Shown here: one piece after another, positions 1-11,880 of the stretch
How the letters are laid out: each line of letters starts with the position of its first letter
Position numbering within the stretch: position 1 is the stretch's first letter
Source: Hofstenia miamia
Taxonomy: Eukaryota > Xenacoelomorpha > Acoela
Direction: 5' to 3'
DNA: 64,000 nt
Assembly (NCBI GenBank): GCA_004352715.1
Contig: SCFE01000067.1
Span: forward strand, 1,323,389 to 1,387,388
Notes under the pieces: generated by a model
Databases searched by the model: none
The model's input: only the letters and a program-made list of their open reading frames with translations
What the model was told of the DNA's origin: nothing
Translations under genes and position numbers: made by a program

Positions 1-203
1 ACATATAGCAAATTTCAATATACCCTAAGTTATCAAGATAAAGTGCTTATGATTTATTAAAAATGTCTATCCTTTATATTCTATCATCTTCCCCATAACA
101 GCACTTAATTGATACTTTCAATTTTTTATCAAGAAAATTCATTCATTTGCTTATTGCTTTAATTTTGCTTTGAATTTTCAAATCTAATGTGCATTGAATT
201 TAG

Positions 204-1827
204 TTTGGGATCATGTTCGTGATATGGACAGTGCATTCCGGGTGGTAAGCGGTGTGTTTATGGGTCATGCCCAAATAAGATGGCCTTTGGAGACAATCCT
301 CAATCAGCCAAATGGTTTCAAAACAGAGTTAGAATACTATTTACGGAAAAAGGAACCCGTATACATAAAAGTAAAAATTATATTATTTTTTGAAATTTCT
401 AAAAATGTTTTTCTTAGGCCTATGTAACAGACGATTGGCGATACATTCCCGTTAAGAAGTTCTTGAAGCTGCACTATGTAAACGAAGAAGAGACTCAGTT
501 AGTTTTCTTTCTAATTTTTATGATTATGTTAGATTTCTTTCTTAAAATTTTTAAGCTTTGTAGCGAATTTTCATATGTTTTTGTTATTTATGGTACTAAT
601 TTATTAAAATCACTAAAATGGAAAAAATGTCATTTTAGTTTAACTTTTATTGTAAGCAAATAAAATAAGTTTTCTATGCTCTTTTCTATCTGACTACTAA
701 AAAATAAAGAGTCATAGAAGGAAATTTTCATAATTTTAAATTCAATAACTCATTGTAATGCATTGAAAACAAATTATCCTTATTATTAAATACAATTAGG
801 AATGCATTCAATGTACTTGCAGGATATTGCTTCATGCCAATTTTCCCATTGTGTTAATATAAATTTCATGATTTAAAGTAAGCCTATGCTTCTTCAACAA
901 ACATGTTGGTTCGGAAACTTGTTATCTAGGTGTTCGTGGTAGTTAAAATAATAGAAATTAGTTTTGATATTTTGGAAGAATGGAACATTTTAGTATTTTC
1001 ATACTGATATTTATGATTCTGTAATTTAGTTACGAACTATTTTTTGAAGAGGATCATTCTTATTTGCACATGAATATCTTTTGGTTAAAAGAAAAAGCCG
1101 CTTTTCATTTCCAGCAAGGCGGTACACCTGATCGCTACAGTCCAGATCAAAGTACAAATTTGCGCCGGGCCATCGCACATGTAAACAAACATATAGCAGA
1201 CTGTTTGAAAAAGAAGGACTTTCTTAATGCGTATAGGTGGTTAACCACACAGTCCCTAATAACAAAGGTTAGTACGCTGTTGAATAACAGACGTAAGAAA
1301 TAAGTTATGGTAAACACATAGTGATATACGAATTTTCGATATTTTTGTAAATGTTTATGTTTTCTTAACATGATATATTATAAATACAATATGTAATTAT
1401 AAAACTTATTGCTAGTTTAAGAATTTGGTCCCTTACTGCGCACAGTAACTTTCAGTCGGACAACCCCGCAAATATTCTTTCGTTTTAACTTGATTATACT
1501 AAGATTTAATAGTAAATAAAAACAACAATTTAATGTTGTTTATTAAATAATTTCGATTTATAAAAATAGATTAATTTGAATTGAACCATAAACAATACAT
1601 ATATGTATTGGTACTAAATACTATGGAAAAATTGACACAGTGTCAGTTTCGTTCGAAATCATTTGTACCTAACTCCAGTATAACATCCTGGGGCACAAAA
1701 AATATATGAATGTATTAGTGAAAGACCACATATTTGGTTTTGTAAGAAAGTTTTGTGTAAATTGCAATTTTTTTTTACAAATCTCTTTGTTCTGAGCCAG
1801 AAATAATACAGATCATCATTATATACT

Positions 1828-1870
<43 letters not shown>

Positions 1871-4800
1871 GGTATTCACAAGTCCTTAGACAATTCAAGA
1901 AATTTATTTATATTTAAGCTCAAGTTGGAAATCTCTTAAACATTTAGATAGGTATTTTTGGATACAATACTGCTTAATTAGTAGAACAAAGCTAAAATGT
2001 GTAGCTGAAATGAATTACCACCAATTTTGCTTCCTTGCCAAAATTTTTGCGAATTTTTAAAATAATATTTTTACTAAAGAAGTTTTGTATAAAATCGTAA
2101 TCAAGCTTTTGAGTGCAAATATACAAAGAAATTGAAATCTCAATTTCAACTAAATCTAGAAATTCTATAGAATTGAGTTAAATAGTTATTACAATTTCTT
2201 CACAATTCTACTCAAATGAAACCAAAAAGGAATTCTTATGCTAAGTAATTGAGAATGTAGTTGAAGTAGTTGGGAACCAAATTTGATTAATACACTTGTT
2301 CACAAGGATATGTAGGAATATCCTATTTCAAAAACATAACTAGTGATCTGTTATGCGATCAAGACTATTTTTTAGAGTGAAAATCACATCGCTTCAACCT
2401 GGCGGATGTTGAATAGTACGGTTGGAATGTTGGAATACTGCAACAATCTGAATTCTTCTCTCCAGGATTTAATTTATTATGCAATGGAGTCTCGTTACAC
2501 AGAGTTAGAGGTAAGCTTGAAGATAAAGCAAACTCCGATATCCTTGCATTAGATCAACTAAAATAAATTTAGAGAAGGACGTATTAATACAATTTCTGTT
2601 GTTCACACTAAGTTAATATAAAGTAAACCAAATTTTAGAAAATTATAATATTAACTTGTACCAGGAGAGAAAACGGGTAGCGTCGAACTGCGGTTCACTC
2701 TATAGAGCGGTCGGGTCACTGATCATTGTTGGGCGGCTCGGGTGTCGGGTAAAAAATTGACCAGTTCTCAACCTTGACATAACCTTTGCAAGACTTATTT
2801 TTCATTTCTTCCATTGGTTTCATAGTATATTTTACCAGCATTTATTTTAGTCTTCTTCTTTGCTCTGAACCCCTTGAGCATAACTGCTGAACAGAGGGAT
2901 AGAAACAAACAAACTGTAGCAAGGAAACGCAATAATTATGCAGACCATAGATAGTACTTTTATACCTACTTAACTGTTTTTTGCTAAAATATTTCTCTTA
3001 TGGGCATACTTGGAAAATGGAAATTTAGCTGAAAATATTTTCCACTGCATAGACTTAGATGTGAGTGTAAACCTAATATTTAGGAAAAAACTGTGTTAGT
3101 TTAAGTAGTGTAGAAACACTTTTTCATAAAAATGAATAATTTTAAGTAATTAGCAATTTTGAATTTAGAGTCCATTGAAAACAGTAACGTTAGGAAAAAT
3201 GATCAATGCTTATCGATACAAGCTCAACAAGAGCTTACAACGCGTAGGGGCACTGGCGCCTAGAAACGTTGACGAGATTGTAACAGAGCGATTGAAAAGT
3301 ACTTTAGAGTGGGATGAGTTATCCCAACTAACATACCTTCGAATTGCTGATGAGGTAAGTGAAATTGTTATGGATGCACTACTTCATTAATATTTGACAT
3401 AAATGCACATTCTTATCGCTATTTTACAAAATTCTATTATTGTATAAACTATTTTTGTCACTAAAAGTTAAAACAAGTTGAAATATATTTCGGCAAATCA
3501 TATTAATCCGAAAAAAACATTAAGTAGTAACTTCCAAGTTAATTGCTATTTAGTAGTAGACTTCTAAATTGACGTCTATCGTAGTATCTGAACTTTTCTA
3601 AGAAAATATTTCTATACACACACATTGCCATACAGAATTTGGGAAATTCAAACCTTCAGTGTTATTCAAAAACTTTATATAATTCATCATAAAATATAGC
3701 TATTTACAAAAACATTTCCAGAAACAAAAGATTATTTTCTAAACTTATAATTAGATACTTTTGCCTGTTTGTGCTTTAGTTCAATTCTAATGAAATCATA
3801 AATATGAGCAATTTTTGTATACTTTACTAAGTAGAGTGTTTCTCACACAAGTCCATTGGGAATTAATGAATAATAAGAGTGCTAACTCTAAGATGCGGAA
3901 ATCAATCAAACTGAAGCATTTTCCATGAAATTCATTTAAAATAGTTCACCGAATTCCTGTTTCTGAATTAAAAACAGAGCAAGTGAATTGCATATTATAA
4001 ACAATACTGTTAGAATATAACATATTAACATTTATACAAAATATATTTATTCCATATTCTTTAAGGGATTTTATTAATTCTTCATTTAATATGTTGCTCC
4101 ACTTCCACTGAGAGAAATTTTTTAAAGAGCAATTTACATTTTGTGTACAAGGCAATATGTAATTAACCCCAAAATGCCTATTGAATCTTTAAGGACAGCA
4201 ACTGTTTTTTCCATTTCAAACAATATTCTCCAAGTCTTTTAGGAAATTTAGTAATTCTGGAGTTTGGACGCATATATGGGTAATTGTGCTTCTGCGTCTT
4301 GGTGAAAATTTGTGACAAAAAGCATCCCTGTATTTGAAGTACATGAAAATATTACCTTTTTCTCAATGAAAAATCCGATAGTTGCAAAAACGTTCAAATT
4401 CTTCCCAAACGTAATGTTCACATAATACAGCAATCTAATGCACCCCATAGCAACAACTAGCAACAACTATTTCGTTGTCAGGATATAGACCACTCAAGTT
4501 CTGTTCAGGCACGCCGTGCACAAAGTCAGAACTTTACTTGAGCAGGTTCAAAACAGTGGCGTACCCAGGGGGCATGGTGGAATGTCCCCCCGTCAGGTTT
4601 CCAAATTTGATTTGGATATTATTATTATTATTTAGTCAGTTATGAGCATTTTACACACCATTAAAGTTTAAAAGTTTCCCCTGGATTTTTTAATAATAGA
4701 ATTACAGTTGTAGTAATTTTTTTAAAATTCTCTTCCGCAGATTATTTAACTATGAATATTATAGCTTCTCATTATTGGAAAAAAATTGGAATGAAATTTT

Positions 4801-6159
4801 TGTCGCCTTATTTTTTGGGCGCTTAGTGATCTAAGATATTTCTGTTTTATTAAATATTTCAGCAAATTTATTGTATATGAGATTTTGACTAACCTTCAAA
4901 TGTTTCTAAATATAAACTGCTGCATTTTACTATGGCATAATTATTGTGATGCAGCAAACTATGTCTAAGTTCACCAGACACAATCAGTTTTCAATAAATT
5001 CAGCTGATCTTTACAACAAATTATGCACATTCATACTTACACTCAAAGCATTTACGCAAGATTTTTTGGAGTAAACTTTTCTTTACTAAATTTCAAAAGC
5101 TTACATACTTCAAAAAAATCAGGTGCCCTTAAAAAACTCAATTAGACACTTGAAGTACTGCGCGAAGCGCACGACATGACTGAAGCAGTGTTAGTGGCTG
5201 TATCATTTGATATTAACACGATCTCTGAAACATCCAAAGGGGCTCTTTACAATATGCATATCCCAAATCGAATGCTCAACGTCAGTGTCAGATCAGAAGT
5301 CGGATATCCTAAACGAAAGGTAAGCGTTACGAATTGATTTAATCAACTTTTTTGAACTTAAGTGAATATTCTATTTTCGTATTTGGAGTCATCGTTTTTA
5401 AATTTGTATATAAAAATTGTGTGCGATATCTTGCGAACTATATTGATAATAGACCATTTTCATTTTATATTCAAGTGTCATATTTAGCTGAGCTTTGTAT
5501 ACTGTTTGATTTCCTGTAGTAACGGAAGGTTATATATCATTTCAACATGTAGTAATTAGTCTCAATGGGATCTCATTAGTATCAAACTTCGACCTAATTA
5601 TAATTCGATTAAGCTTTAGCAAAGCATGGCGATTAGAGTTTTCACAGGCAACTATTAGAGAGAATAGATTTGAAGAAAGCACTTAATAAACATTTCATGT
5701 AACTTATTATATTGTGTTGGTTAAATATAGGTGATAGTTTCTTTATAAGCAGTCATTTGTAATGTACTACGTAATGTCTATATTATAAGTTTTAGAATTA
5801 GAGATAAAAACAGAGTATTTTAACTTGCTATAAAAATTATAGTAAAAAACTCTATATTATTATTATACATTGCGCGTGCATGATGCCTAAGGTTTTGCTC
5901 GCAAGATTCACATCAAATACTTACAGGCACAGCAAGCATCGCGGAATGTTGTTAATAAAGATTAATTTTTAGTGTTCTTAATCAAAAAATTGACAAATTT
6001 AGAAAATAATGGGATTATATGGCGATGCTTTAGGTTGATGGTTGGCAGGAAAACAAAGATTTTGTCCAACAACCAAAATCCCCTGCAAAGGAAATCCGAA
6101 GACCGCGAGCAAGCGTTCTTAATAAAGTAGCAGTGAAAAAGCCACTTGATGATATATAA
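204..6159 (+). CDS. 3' part of a multi-exon host gene, unrecognised conserved protein
   Basis: Exons that chain in phase: 204-370, 418-497, a possible 30-nt microexon 823-852, 1030-1267, 2376-2510, 3169-3354, 5146-5319 and terminal 6034-6159. Each has an AG before it, and every internal exon has a GT after it, several as GTAAGC/GTAAGT. The model gives about 378 residues and the 5' end lies outside the window. Readable segments include WDHVRDMDSAFRVVSG, AYVTDDWRYIPVKKFLKLH, YRYKLNKSLQRVGALAPRN and the basic C-terminus RRPRASVLNKVAVKKPLDDI. It looks soluble and helical, with no signal peptide or membrane span in this part. Codon content is clearly less AT-rich than the introns. I cannot name the family. 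A large ciliary or testis coiled-coil protein such as CCDC162 is only a guess. The splice model is solid; the function is unknown. Confidence 0.8.
1832..1866. repeat. (TA)n microsatellite
   Basis: Pure dinucleotide tract in an intron of the first gene. Confidence 0.95.
4554..4572 (+). mobile_element. hAT-like terminal repeat fragment
   Basis: The sequence CAGTGGCGTACCCAGGGGG has the look of a hAT-superfamily terminal inverted repeat (CAGTGGCGTA...). No matching inverted end was found in the same intron, so this is at best a truncated or solo end inside the intron between the exons at 3169-3354 and 5146-5319. Confidence 0.3.
5927..5965 (+). other. possible alternative terminal exon
   Basis: After a good acceptor (CTTACAG) a phase-0 reading of twelve codons, AQQASRNVVNKD, ends in TAA, upstream of the favoured terminal exon at 6034. 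The preceding exon also ends in phase 0, so it could be spliced in as a short alternative C-terminus. It is short and could be chance. Confidence 0.25.
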
Positions 6160-6255
6160 TGAACATATATAAAATGTTCAAGAACTTTTGTTGCAATGTT
6201 ATACATAGATTTCAAATATATGTAATACTAGATTTAAAAAATATGCTTAATTTGA

Positions 6256-6261
6256 AATAAA
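6256..6261 (+). promoter_or_regulatory. poly(A) signal of the gene ending at 6159
   Basis: A canonical AATAAA lies about 97 bases after the stop codon of the terminal exon, at the right distance for a short 3' UTR. In AT-rich DNA the hexamer is common by chance, so its position is the main support. Confidence 0.5.
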
Positions 6262-6949
6262 AATAGGCATTTATAATATGGTTTGAAACAAACTTACAGT
6301 TGTGCCTTACCTGACAGCATTAATGCTATCTAATAGACAAGATTAGGCCTAAAGAAAGATTGAACTTAATCCTATTCTCTGAAATTTGCTAAAATTCAAT
6401 AACATTTCCTGCTCTCATAACTACAAAAAAATCATTGGAGTTAATGTTGAGGCTGTTGACTCTGATTATATAACCATTTGCATAATTTGAATCATTTTCT
6501 TAAAATTTAAGATAGTTATTTTTTTCAAGTGCTTCATAGCACAGTGATAGTCTTTAGTACAAGTGCTAACCACTATAAGTAAAACACATGCTCAAAACAT
6601 CGTTTTTTAAAAAAGACTGGAGACCATTTTTGGAACATGTAAAAGAATGTTGGTATTTTATGGATTGTAGAGATTAGGACTAATTCAATGTCAGGTATAA
6701 GCAAAATAAAACATCAATTTTGCTTTATTGCAAACTTTTGTCGCTTGACAAACAGGCACAGGCATTGTTAGAGCTTCGCCTTTTCCCCTGATTCTGAGAT
6801 AATGTAAAAAAATCCATCAACATTTGGAAATCTTTGCGAACATTTATTTTTCAAGCAGAAATTATGCATTTGAATACTGCACTTGGTTCTTTTTTACTTT
6901 CATATTATGATTCCTGAACAACAGAATATATTATATTGTTCAATAATTA

Positions 6950-7560
6950 CTAAGGCAACCAGAAATATGACCGTAAAAAACAAAATATGACCTTATTTTA
7001 TGACAAAATATGACAGAATTTCTTTAAATATGTCGTAAAGCATGACCATCTATTTTTCAAAATGATGCGTTTAAGCAATATAAACGTTTTCTATTACTGA
7101 GAACAAAATAGAAAACAAATAGAAAAACTATTACATAATAAAGAGTCAGTTTTTTCAAGCAACTACTTCATTAAACTTCCATATATTATTGTGGTTAAGA
7201 TTTCTGTCATAGGCTAAGAGTTTTCTAAACATAGAGAAACATCTCTCAACTGCAGTCAATGTTGCTTGACTTTTTCGTAACTTGGCATACAATTCCGATA
7301 AAATGTCCATCCCCTTTCCATCCATTACAGCAATGAAACGGGAATTTTTAATAGTGACTTGATATAAGCTATTATTTAACAGGTATTATTTGCAAGATCA
7401 AGGGTGAGAGTAATAACAACATCTGGTGGAACTTCAATTCTGTCAAACATTGAACAACTTTGATTTTTTTATAATAACAGCTTTAATTGAACCCTCATAG
7501 ATTTTGCATGAATACGAATGTCACAACTCTACAACACGTGTGCCTTGCAGAATCCATGAA
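6950..7560 (-). pseudogene. hAT transposase C-terminal remnant
   Basis: The minus strand at about 7165-7330 reads a segment containing TAVERCFSMFRKLLAYDRNLN. This fits the C-terminal dimerisation region of hAT-superfamily transposases, where a conserved ER.FS motif is followed by an R.L block. Upstream on that strand (7330-7560) further transposase-like pieces are split across frames with stops. The downstream edge near 6950 (GCAACCAGAAATATGACC) may be the element's end, but the opposite terminal repeat was not found. No intact reading frame remains, so this is a dead copy. The superfamily call rests on one conserved block. Confidence 0.5.
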
Positions 7561-7569
7561 ATAATAATG

Positions 7570-8330
7570 TATATAGTTCATTTAATATTTTTTCAGCTGC
7601 CAGTATATATGGACAGTCACAGAACGCGTTGACCAATGGGTCCGGTCAGGGCAGGTCAACAATTATAGCTAGCAATTAAACTTCTCGGGGTGAATCGAGG
7701 AAGTACATTAATTGAAATTGAATGAAAATATACATTTTAGTTCAACTGATTTAAAGCAATCACAAACCAGCACAAATTTTTAAGTTTTTTTCTTAATTTA
7801 ATTACTTTTGTGAATTTGGCTGCCCTAATTATTAATGAAGAACAACCTTATTTCTCAATTAATATCTCTTGCAAATGAAACTATGTAAATATTAAATAGA
7901 CTACGTCCTGATTTGTCAGAAAAACTTGTTTTGTTTCATGACAACTTCCATATAATGGAAAAAATTTAGCTTTTTCCTCGAAAATTCCGTTTTTAAGTCA
8001 AGTTTTATCCCAGAACATGTTATCCGGTAAAATCCTGTAAATAAGCTAAATTTTATCTAATACTGGATATCCGGATTTGGTTGTGTAGTTGTCGATTTTA
8101 CAAGATACCGGATTCCGGCCCATTCCTCTAACTTACTGATGTCAGTTGAACTAGACAAAATTCCTAATATTGAAAATTTTGTTCAACTGTCTTCTCCTAA
8201 GCAACGTTACAATCTAATACGTGTTTTCGTCAATACGAATTTACCCAAAGCGATACACTGGAATAAGAGTCAGAGCAAATTTATTGCGCAATATATGTAT
8301 ACAAAAAATCTACATACTAACACATGACAA
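7570..8330. other. intergenic stretch, no gene recognised
   Basis: AT-rich sequence with a short GC-richer patch near 7615-7670. A plus-strand reading of 62 codons at 8139-8327 has no recognisable motif and is probably chance. Confidence 0.5.
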
Positions 8331-8356
8331 AAAATAATATATAAAAAAATAATTTA

Positions 8357-8883
8357 CTACAAATTAATATGTACAATAAACAATAATATAATCAGTGTTT
8401 GAGTGAATATTTGTGTAGGTTCTAAATGTTGGATGTATGTTTCGAATGCATTGCCGTCCCCTAATGTATACTGTTTTATTAGAAGAAATTGTTTCAATTT
8501 CTTTCTAAACTTTTTATAGTTTTTTTCTATTCGTTTTTCATAATCTAAATTATTCCATAATTTAATTGAAGTGTGATGAAAGCCATTATAATTTTTATCT
8601 AAATACAAAATTTTTGCGATCGCTCATTTAATTTAATATAGTTATTAAAGAAAAGAAGAGATGTTTGTAGAGATTTGAATTTAAATAAAATAAATAGCAT
8701 ATGCAGATGAATTTGATAGAAGGGAGATAATATTTTATATTTATTAAGATATACTGATGCCTCGTAATGCTTTTGTGCAAAGTTTATAGTTTTTATACAC
8801 CAATTAAATGTCTTTGATAGAAGCATACGATGTTTCGAATTTAGGTTAGTTAAAAGAAAGAAACAGTATTGAAAATGAAACAA
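8357..8883 (-). pseudogene. LINE family A C-terminal tail
   Basis: Two overlapping frames (8599-8883 then 8357-8608) carry the post-thumb region: SKHRMLLSKTFNWCIKTINF, then IKLNERSQKF and a frame change to LWNNLDYEKRIEKNYKKFRK. The same order occurs in one frame in the copy at 58648-59007, which supports both the identity and the frameshift here. AT-rich sequence near 8310-8340 probably marks the 3' end. Confidence 0.7.
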
Positions 8884-8924
8884 ACAGAAAGCATGTATCA
8901 GTTGTTTGTGATAATTGCTTAATA

Positions 8925-9932
8925 TTACATTGAGTGATAAAGATATCTAATGCCTTCAGTCAATATCTTATTCAGCAGAAATTTTTCAAATGTTAATTCA
9001 TTATCTATCTCCACTCCTAAATAGCTGACTGATTCACTTTGCTTTATTGACTCATTATTTATCTTTAGTTTTATATCATTTATTAGATTTCTTTGTGCCT
9101 TCGATGAAAAAATTATAAATGGAGTTTTTTCAATATTTAGTTTCAGTTGATTATTTGTAAAATAATTGTTTAATTTTTCTATATCTGTTTGGAGGTTTTT
9201 TGTAGCATCAAAAGCATTTTTTGCGGTACTTATTAAGCATGTGTGGTCGGCATATTTGTAAATGTCGCTGTGCTTAACATGTTTTATTATATCATTTACA
9301 AAAATTGCAAATAAAATAGGGCCAAGTAGAGTACCTTGGGGCACCCCATGGTCAGTCGTAACATAGCTTGATTTTTTACTGTTTAATATTACACGCTGCT
9401 GTCTATTTTTTAAGAAGTTCATAATTAAACTAATTGAGTTAACACCAAAATTATAATTTATAAGCTTGTCTTGCAAGATATCAAAATTCATTGAATTGAA
9501 TGCCATACTTAAATCTAATAATGCTACACAACTGCAGTTATTATGAGATATATTAGACTTAATTTGTTGCGTGATCGATAAAATTGCATCCTGGGCGCTA
9601 TGCCCAGCACCAAAACCAAATTGCTTATTCGATAGGATGTTTTCAGATTTTGGGAATGCGTTTATTTGAATATACAACAGTTTTTCAAAAAGTTTGCTAA
9701 AAGGATGTGTAATACAAATGGGTCTATAATTTTTTGCGTTTAGGTTGTCACCTTTTTTATATATAGGAGTTATATCTGATTTTTTTAGTAAGTCTGGAAA
9801 TTCACAATCAATAATACATTGATTAAATGCGACTAAGAATTGTTCTCCAAAAATAGGAAAAAAACGTTTAATAATAAAAAATAGGAGATTATAAGAAGCG
9901 GTTGATTTGTTGGTATCAAGTTTTTTTAACAA
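8925..9932 (-). pseudogene. LINE family A reverse transcriptase (ORF2), catalytic dyad altered
   Basis: A 335-codon open reading with the non-LTR RT motif series: KNYRPI, KQFGF, ALLDLSMAFNSM (motif A), GVPQGTLLGPILFAI (motif B) and YLGVEID in the thumb. At 9243-9254 motif C reads YADH where the catalytic Y/F-A-D-D is expected, so the second metal-binding Asp is His and polymerase activity should be lost. The linker before it (about 9900-10673) and the C-terminal tail after it are in other frames, so the gene is broken by frameshifts. Reverse transcription at a nicked target is the family's job. The start shown is just the first Met of the frame. Confidence 0.85.
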
Positions 9933-10180
9933 TGTCTTCTAATTCATTGATTGTAGCAAGTCTAAAGGAAAATTGTTTTGATTGTTTGAGATTATCAGAA
10001 TTTTCTTTTTTCTTATTAGGTGGGAAATTGAAATTTCCAAGTTCTTTGAATGTTGAATTTAAATGATTTAGTATTTGAGTTTTGTCTGTTACGGTGGTAT
10101 TATTGATGTTTAATTTATTTATTTCGGATTAAAGGCCTTTAGATTTTCCATTAAATTTATGGAAGTATCCCATTTTTCTC

Positions 10181-10585
10181 GAATAGAATTTAATTGATTA
10201 AAGAATTTTTGCCGAGCTTTAGTTAAATTTTTTGTTCTTAATTGCTTAATGACTTTCTTTTTAATTAGTCTTTGTCGGCTTGGATTTCGCAAGATCAGAT
10301 AATTCTCGTTTAATTGATACTAGTTCATGGACTTGATTATCTTCGGTGTTTGAAAAAGGAAATTNNNNNNNNNNNNNNNNNNNNGAATAGAATTTAATTG
10401 ATTAAAGAATTTTTGCCGAGCTTTAGTTAAATTTTTTGTTCTTAATTGCTTAATTACTTTCTTTGATTTTTCGTAATTGGACTAATTAGTCTTTGTCGGC
10501 TTGGATTTCGCAAGATCAGATAATTCTCGTTTAATTGATACTAGTTCATGGACTTGATTATCTTCGGTGTTTGAAAAAGGAAATT
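10181..10585. repeat. direct duplication flanking a 20-N gap
   Basis: Sequence 10181-10364 is repeated at 10385-10585 with a 17-base indel and few substitutions, and the N run 10365-10384 sits between. The left copy stops at the gap and the right copy starts just after it, as expected for two overlapping contig ends or two haplotypes that were not merged. Confidence 0.85.
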
Positions 10586-10813
10586 TAATTGCTTTAATCT
10601 TACCCTGTCGCTTCTTAATTGGTGCAACAGTGTTTAATGCTTTGTAGATTTCTTTTGCAATGTAATTAATCATTTGAGGTCCAGAATTTAATATGTAAAT
10701 ATAGTTAAAGGGAGTGTTTTTAGGGCCTTTTTCATTTTTTCATCTGAGTAAGATGACTAGTCTCTTGCATTTATGATTTTAAATTGCTTGCTCTTAGTAG
10801 TTTTGTTACTAAT
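10181..10813 (-). pseudogene. LINE family A ORF2 linker between endonuclease and RT
   Basis: The minus strand reads a basic helical linker (MINYIAKEIYKALNTVAPIKKRQ, residues near 10600-10673), preceded by an endonuclease-end-like NARD segment near 10750. The downstream part is duplicated on both sides of a 20-N gap, so the frame breaks here are partly an assembly effect. The element sequence stops exactly at the Tc1 end at 10817. Confidence 0.6.
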
Positions 10814-10816
10814 ATA

Positions 10817-11151
10817 CAGTTGTGTTCAAAATTATTCAACCCCCACTGCAGTAAAGTGTTTTAGCAAGTTTGACATTTATTTTTTATCTTGTTTATATTC
10901 AGAACAAATAAGTACTTGTGAAATAGACAAATGCAACTTAAATTACAACAATATTTTTCGTAACATACCAACAAATGTCTTTTCTGTGATTACGTCATTG
11001 ACAAAATTATTCAACCCCTTAGTCACATATGTCTTCAGTACTTAGTACAACACCCTTTGGCAGTAATAACGTCCTTCAGACGTGAAACATAGCTTGACAC
11101 AAGTTTCTTGCAGCGGCCTGCAGGTATCTTAGCCCATTCCTCCTGGGCAAA
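10817..11151 (-). mobile_element. Tc1-like transposon, 3' end with transposase C-terminus
   Basis: The minus strand at 11035-11151 encodes the end of a Tc1/mariner DDE transposase: EEWAKIPAGRCKKLV, then RLKDVITAKG and TKY-stop, the usual ending of this family. The transposon end starts CAGTTGTGTTCAAAATTATT directly after a TA, the family's target dinucleotide. CAAAATTATTCAACCCC occurs at 10827-10843 and again at 11002-11018. This is the two-direct-repeat layout of IR/DR-type Tc1 ends. The rest of the transposase is missing where the single n at 11152 joins unrelated LINE sequence. The element sits inside the LINE. Confidence 0.8.
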
Positions 11152-11152
11152 N

Positions 11153-11741
11153 GTGATTTCCAAGAAGTAGATGAAGCGTGGTGAGAATTTGAGACGAATA
11201 AGTTCAACTAGATGATTGATATTGGTTTTAAAGTTTTGAACATCTGTGGAATGTATGGCATCTATTAGACCAGTATTGAGGATAACAGAATTGACGTGAA
11301 CTTTCGGATATTGCGAGATCTTTTCAGAATGAAGCCTAGAGTTGTGACCAGGATAAGAATGGATTGAAGTGGTTTGATTATGTAAAAGATTATGCGAGCG
11401 GACATATTTTAGAATGCTGCTTCCAATGATTAGTGATGATGTGCCACATTTGATAGATTTCACTTGTCTACGCAGGAGAGTAGAATTTCGTGCTTCATTA
11501 GATTTCTTTCTAGGAGACTTGGGTGGATTTTTGAAAGAGACATATATCTGTTCTGTTCAGAACGAGAATCAAACGGTTGCGTAGAACATGATGCATTGTA
11601 AGAATTAGAAGATTTTGTAGGAGACGACTGGGTCGAAGCATTAGAGACAGATTTCAATGAACTTTCGAAAAAAAGTAGAAGAGCTTCAGCGGCGTTTTCT
11701 TTGTTGAGCAGAGCAAACATTCGGTGAAGCGGCGTTTTCAT
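11153..11741 (-). pseudogene. LINE family A ORF1 with SGNH/GDSL esterase-like domain
   Basis: Two frames (11460-11741, then 11153-11463) join across one frameshift near 11461. The first part is Ser/Asn-rich and low in complexity after MKTPLHRMFALLNKENAAEA. The second has SLIIGSSILKYV, resembling the nucleophile block of SGNH hydrolases, then PGHNS and VILNTGLID, where block III would normally read G-x-N-D. Esterase-type ORF1 proteins are known in CR1-like LINEs. The oxyanion Asn appears replaced (GLID), so activity is doubtful. The frame runs into the n at 11152 and then into Tc1 sequence. Confidence 0.6.
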
Positions 11742-11860
11742 TTTATTTTTAATTAAAGAAAACGCCGCATCGAGGGTAGGCGCGACAGCAAATAGATTAT
11801 CAGGTATCGCTTCTGCGAGCGAGAGTGAAACCCTACCGTCTTCGACCGGAACAGACCTAA
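11742..11860 (-). other. GC-richer 5' leader of LINE family A
   Basis: A short stretch much richer in G and C than its surroundings (GGTCGAAGACGGTAGGG on the minus strand) lies just before the first ORF1 Met, ending in an (ATT/AAT) run near 11860. This suits the 5' UTR of the LINE, but the boundary is inferred. Confidence 0.4.
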
Positions 11861-11880
11861 TAATAATAATTACAACATAA

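Larger units (their letters stand above)
8340..11860 (-). mobile_element. Jockey/CR1-like LINE (family A), minus strand, interrupted
   Basis: Reading the minus strand from high to low coordinates: a GC-richer leader (11742-11860), an ORF1 with an esterase-like domain, then after an n join and a Tc1 remnant the end of ORF2's endonuclease/linker, a long RT reading and the C-terminal tail. Most of the apurinic-type endonuclease is absent, apparently lost at the n join at 11152 rather than by clean deletion. Related family A pieces recur at 36.87-37.28 kb and 57.5-60.6 kb, showing a locally amplified family. Confidence 0.75.

Noticed and set aside
2660-2770. GC-rich patch with repeated CGGGT motifs in an intron
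   Set aside because: Suggests an old MITE fragment, but no inverted ends or target duplication could be fixed.
3946-4466. Two minus-strand frames of 69-72 codons in an intron of the first gene
   Set aside because: AT-driven composition, no motif, no splice context.
8139-8327. 62-codon plus-strand frame beside the LINE 3' end
   Set aside because: No family or splice support; could be chance.
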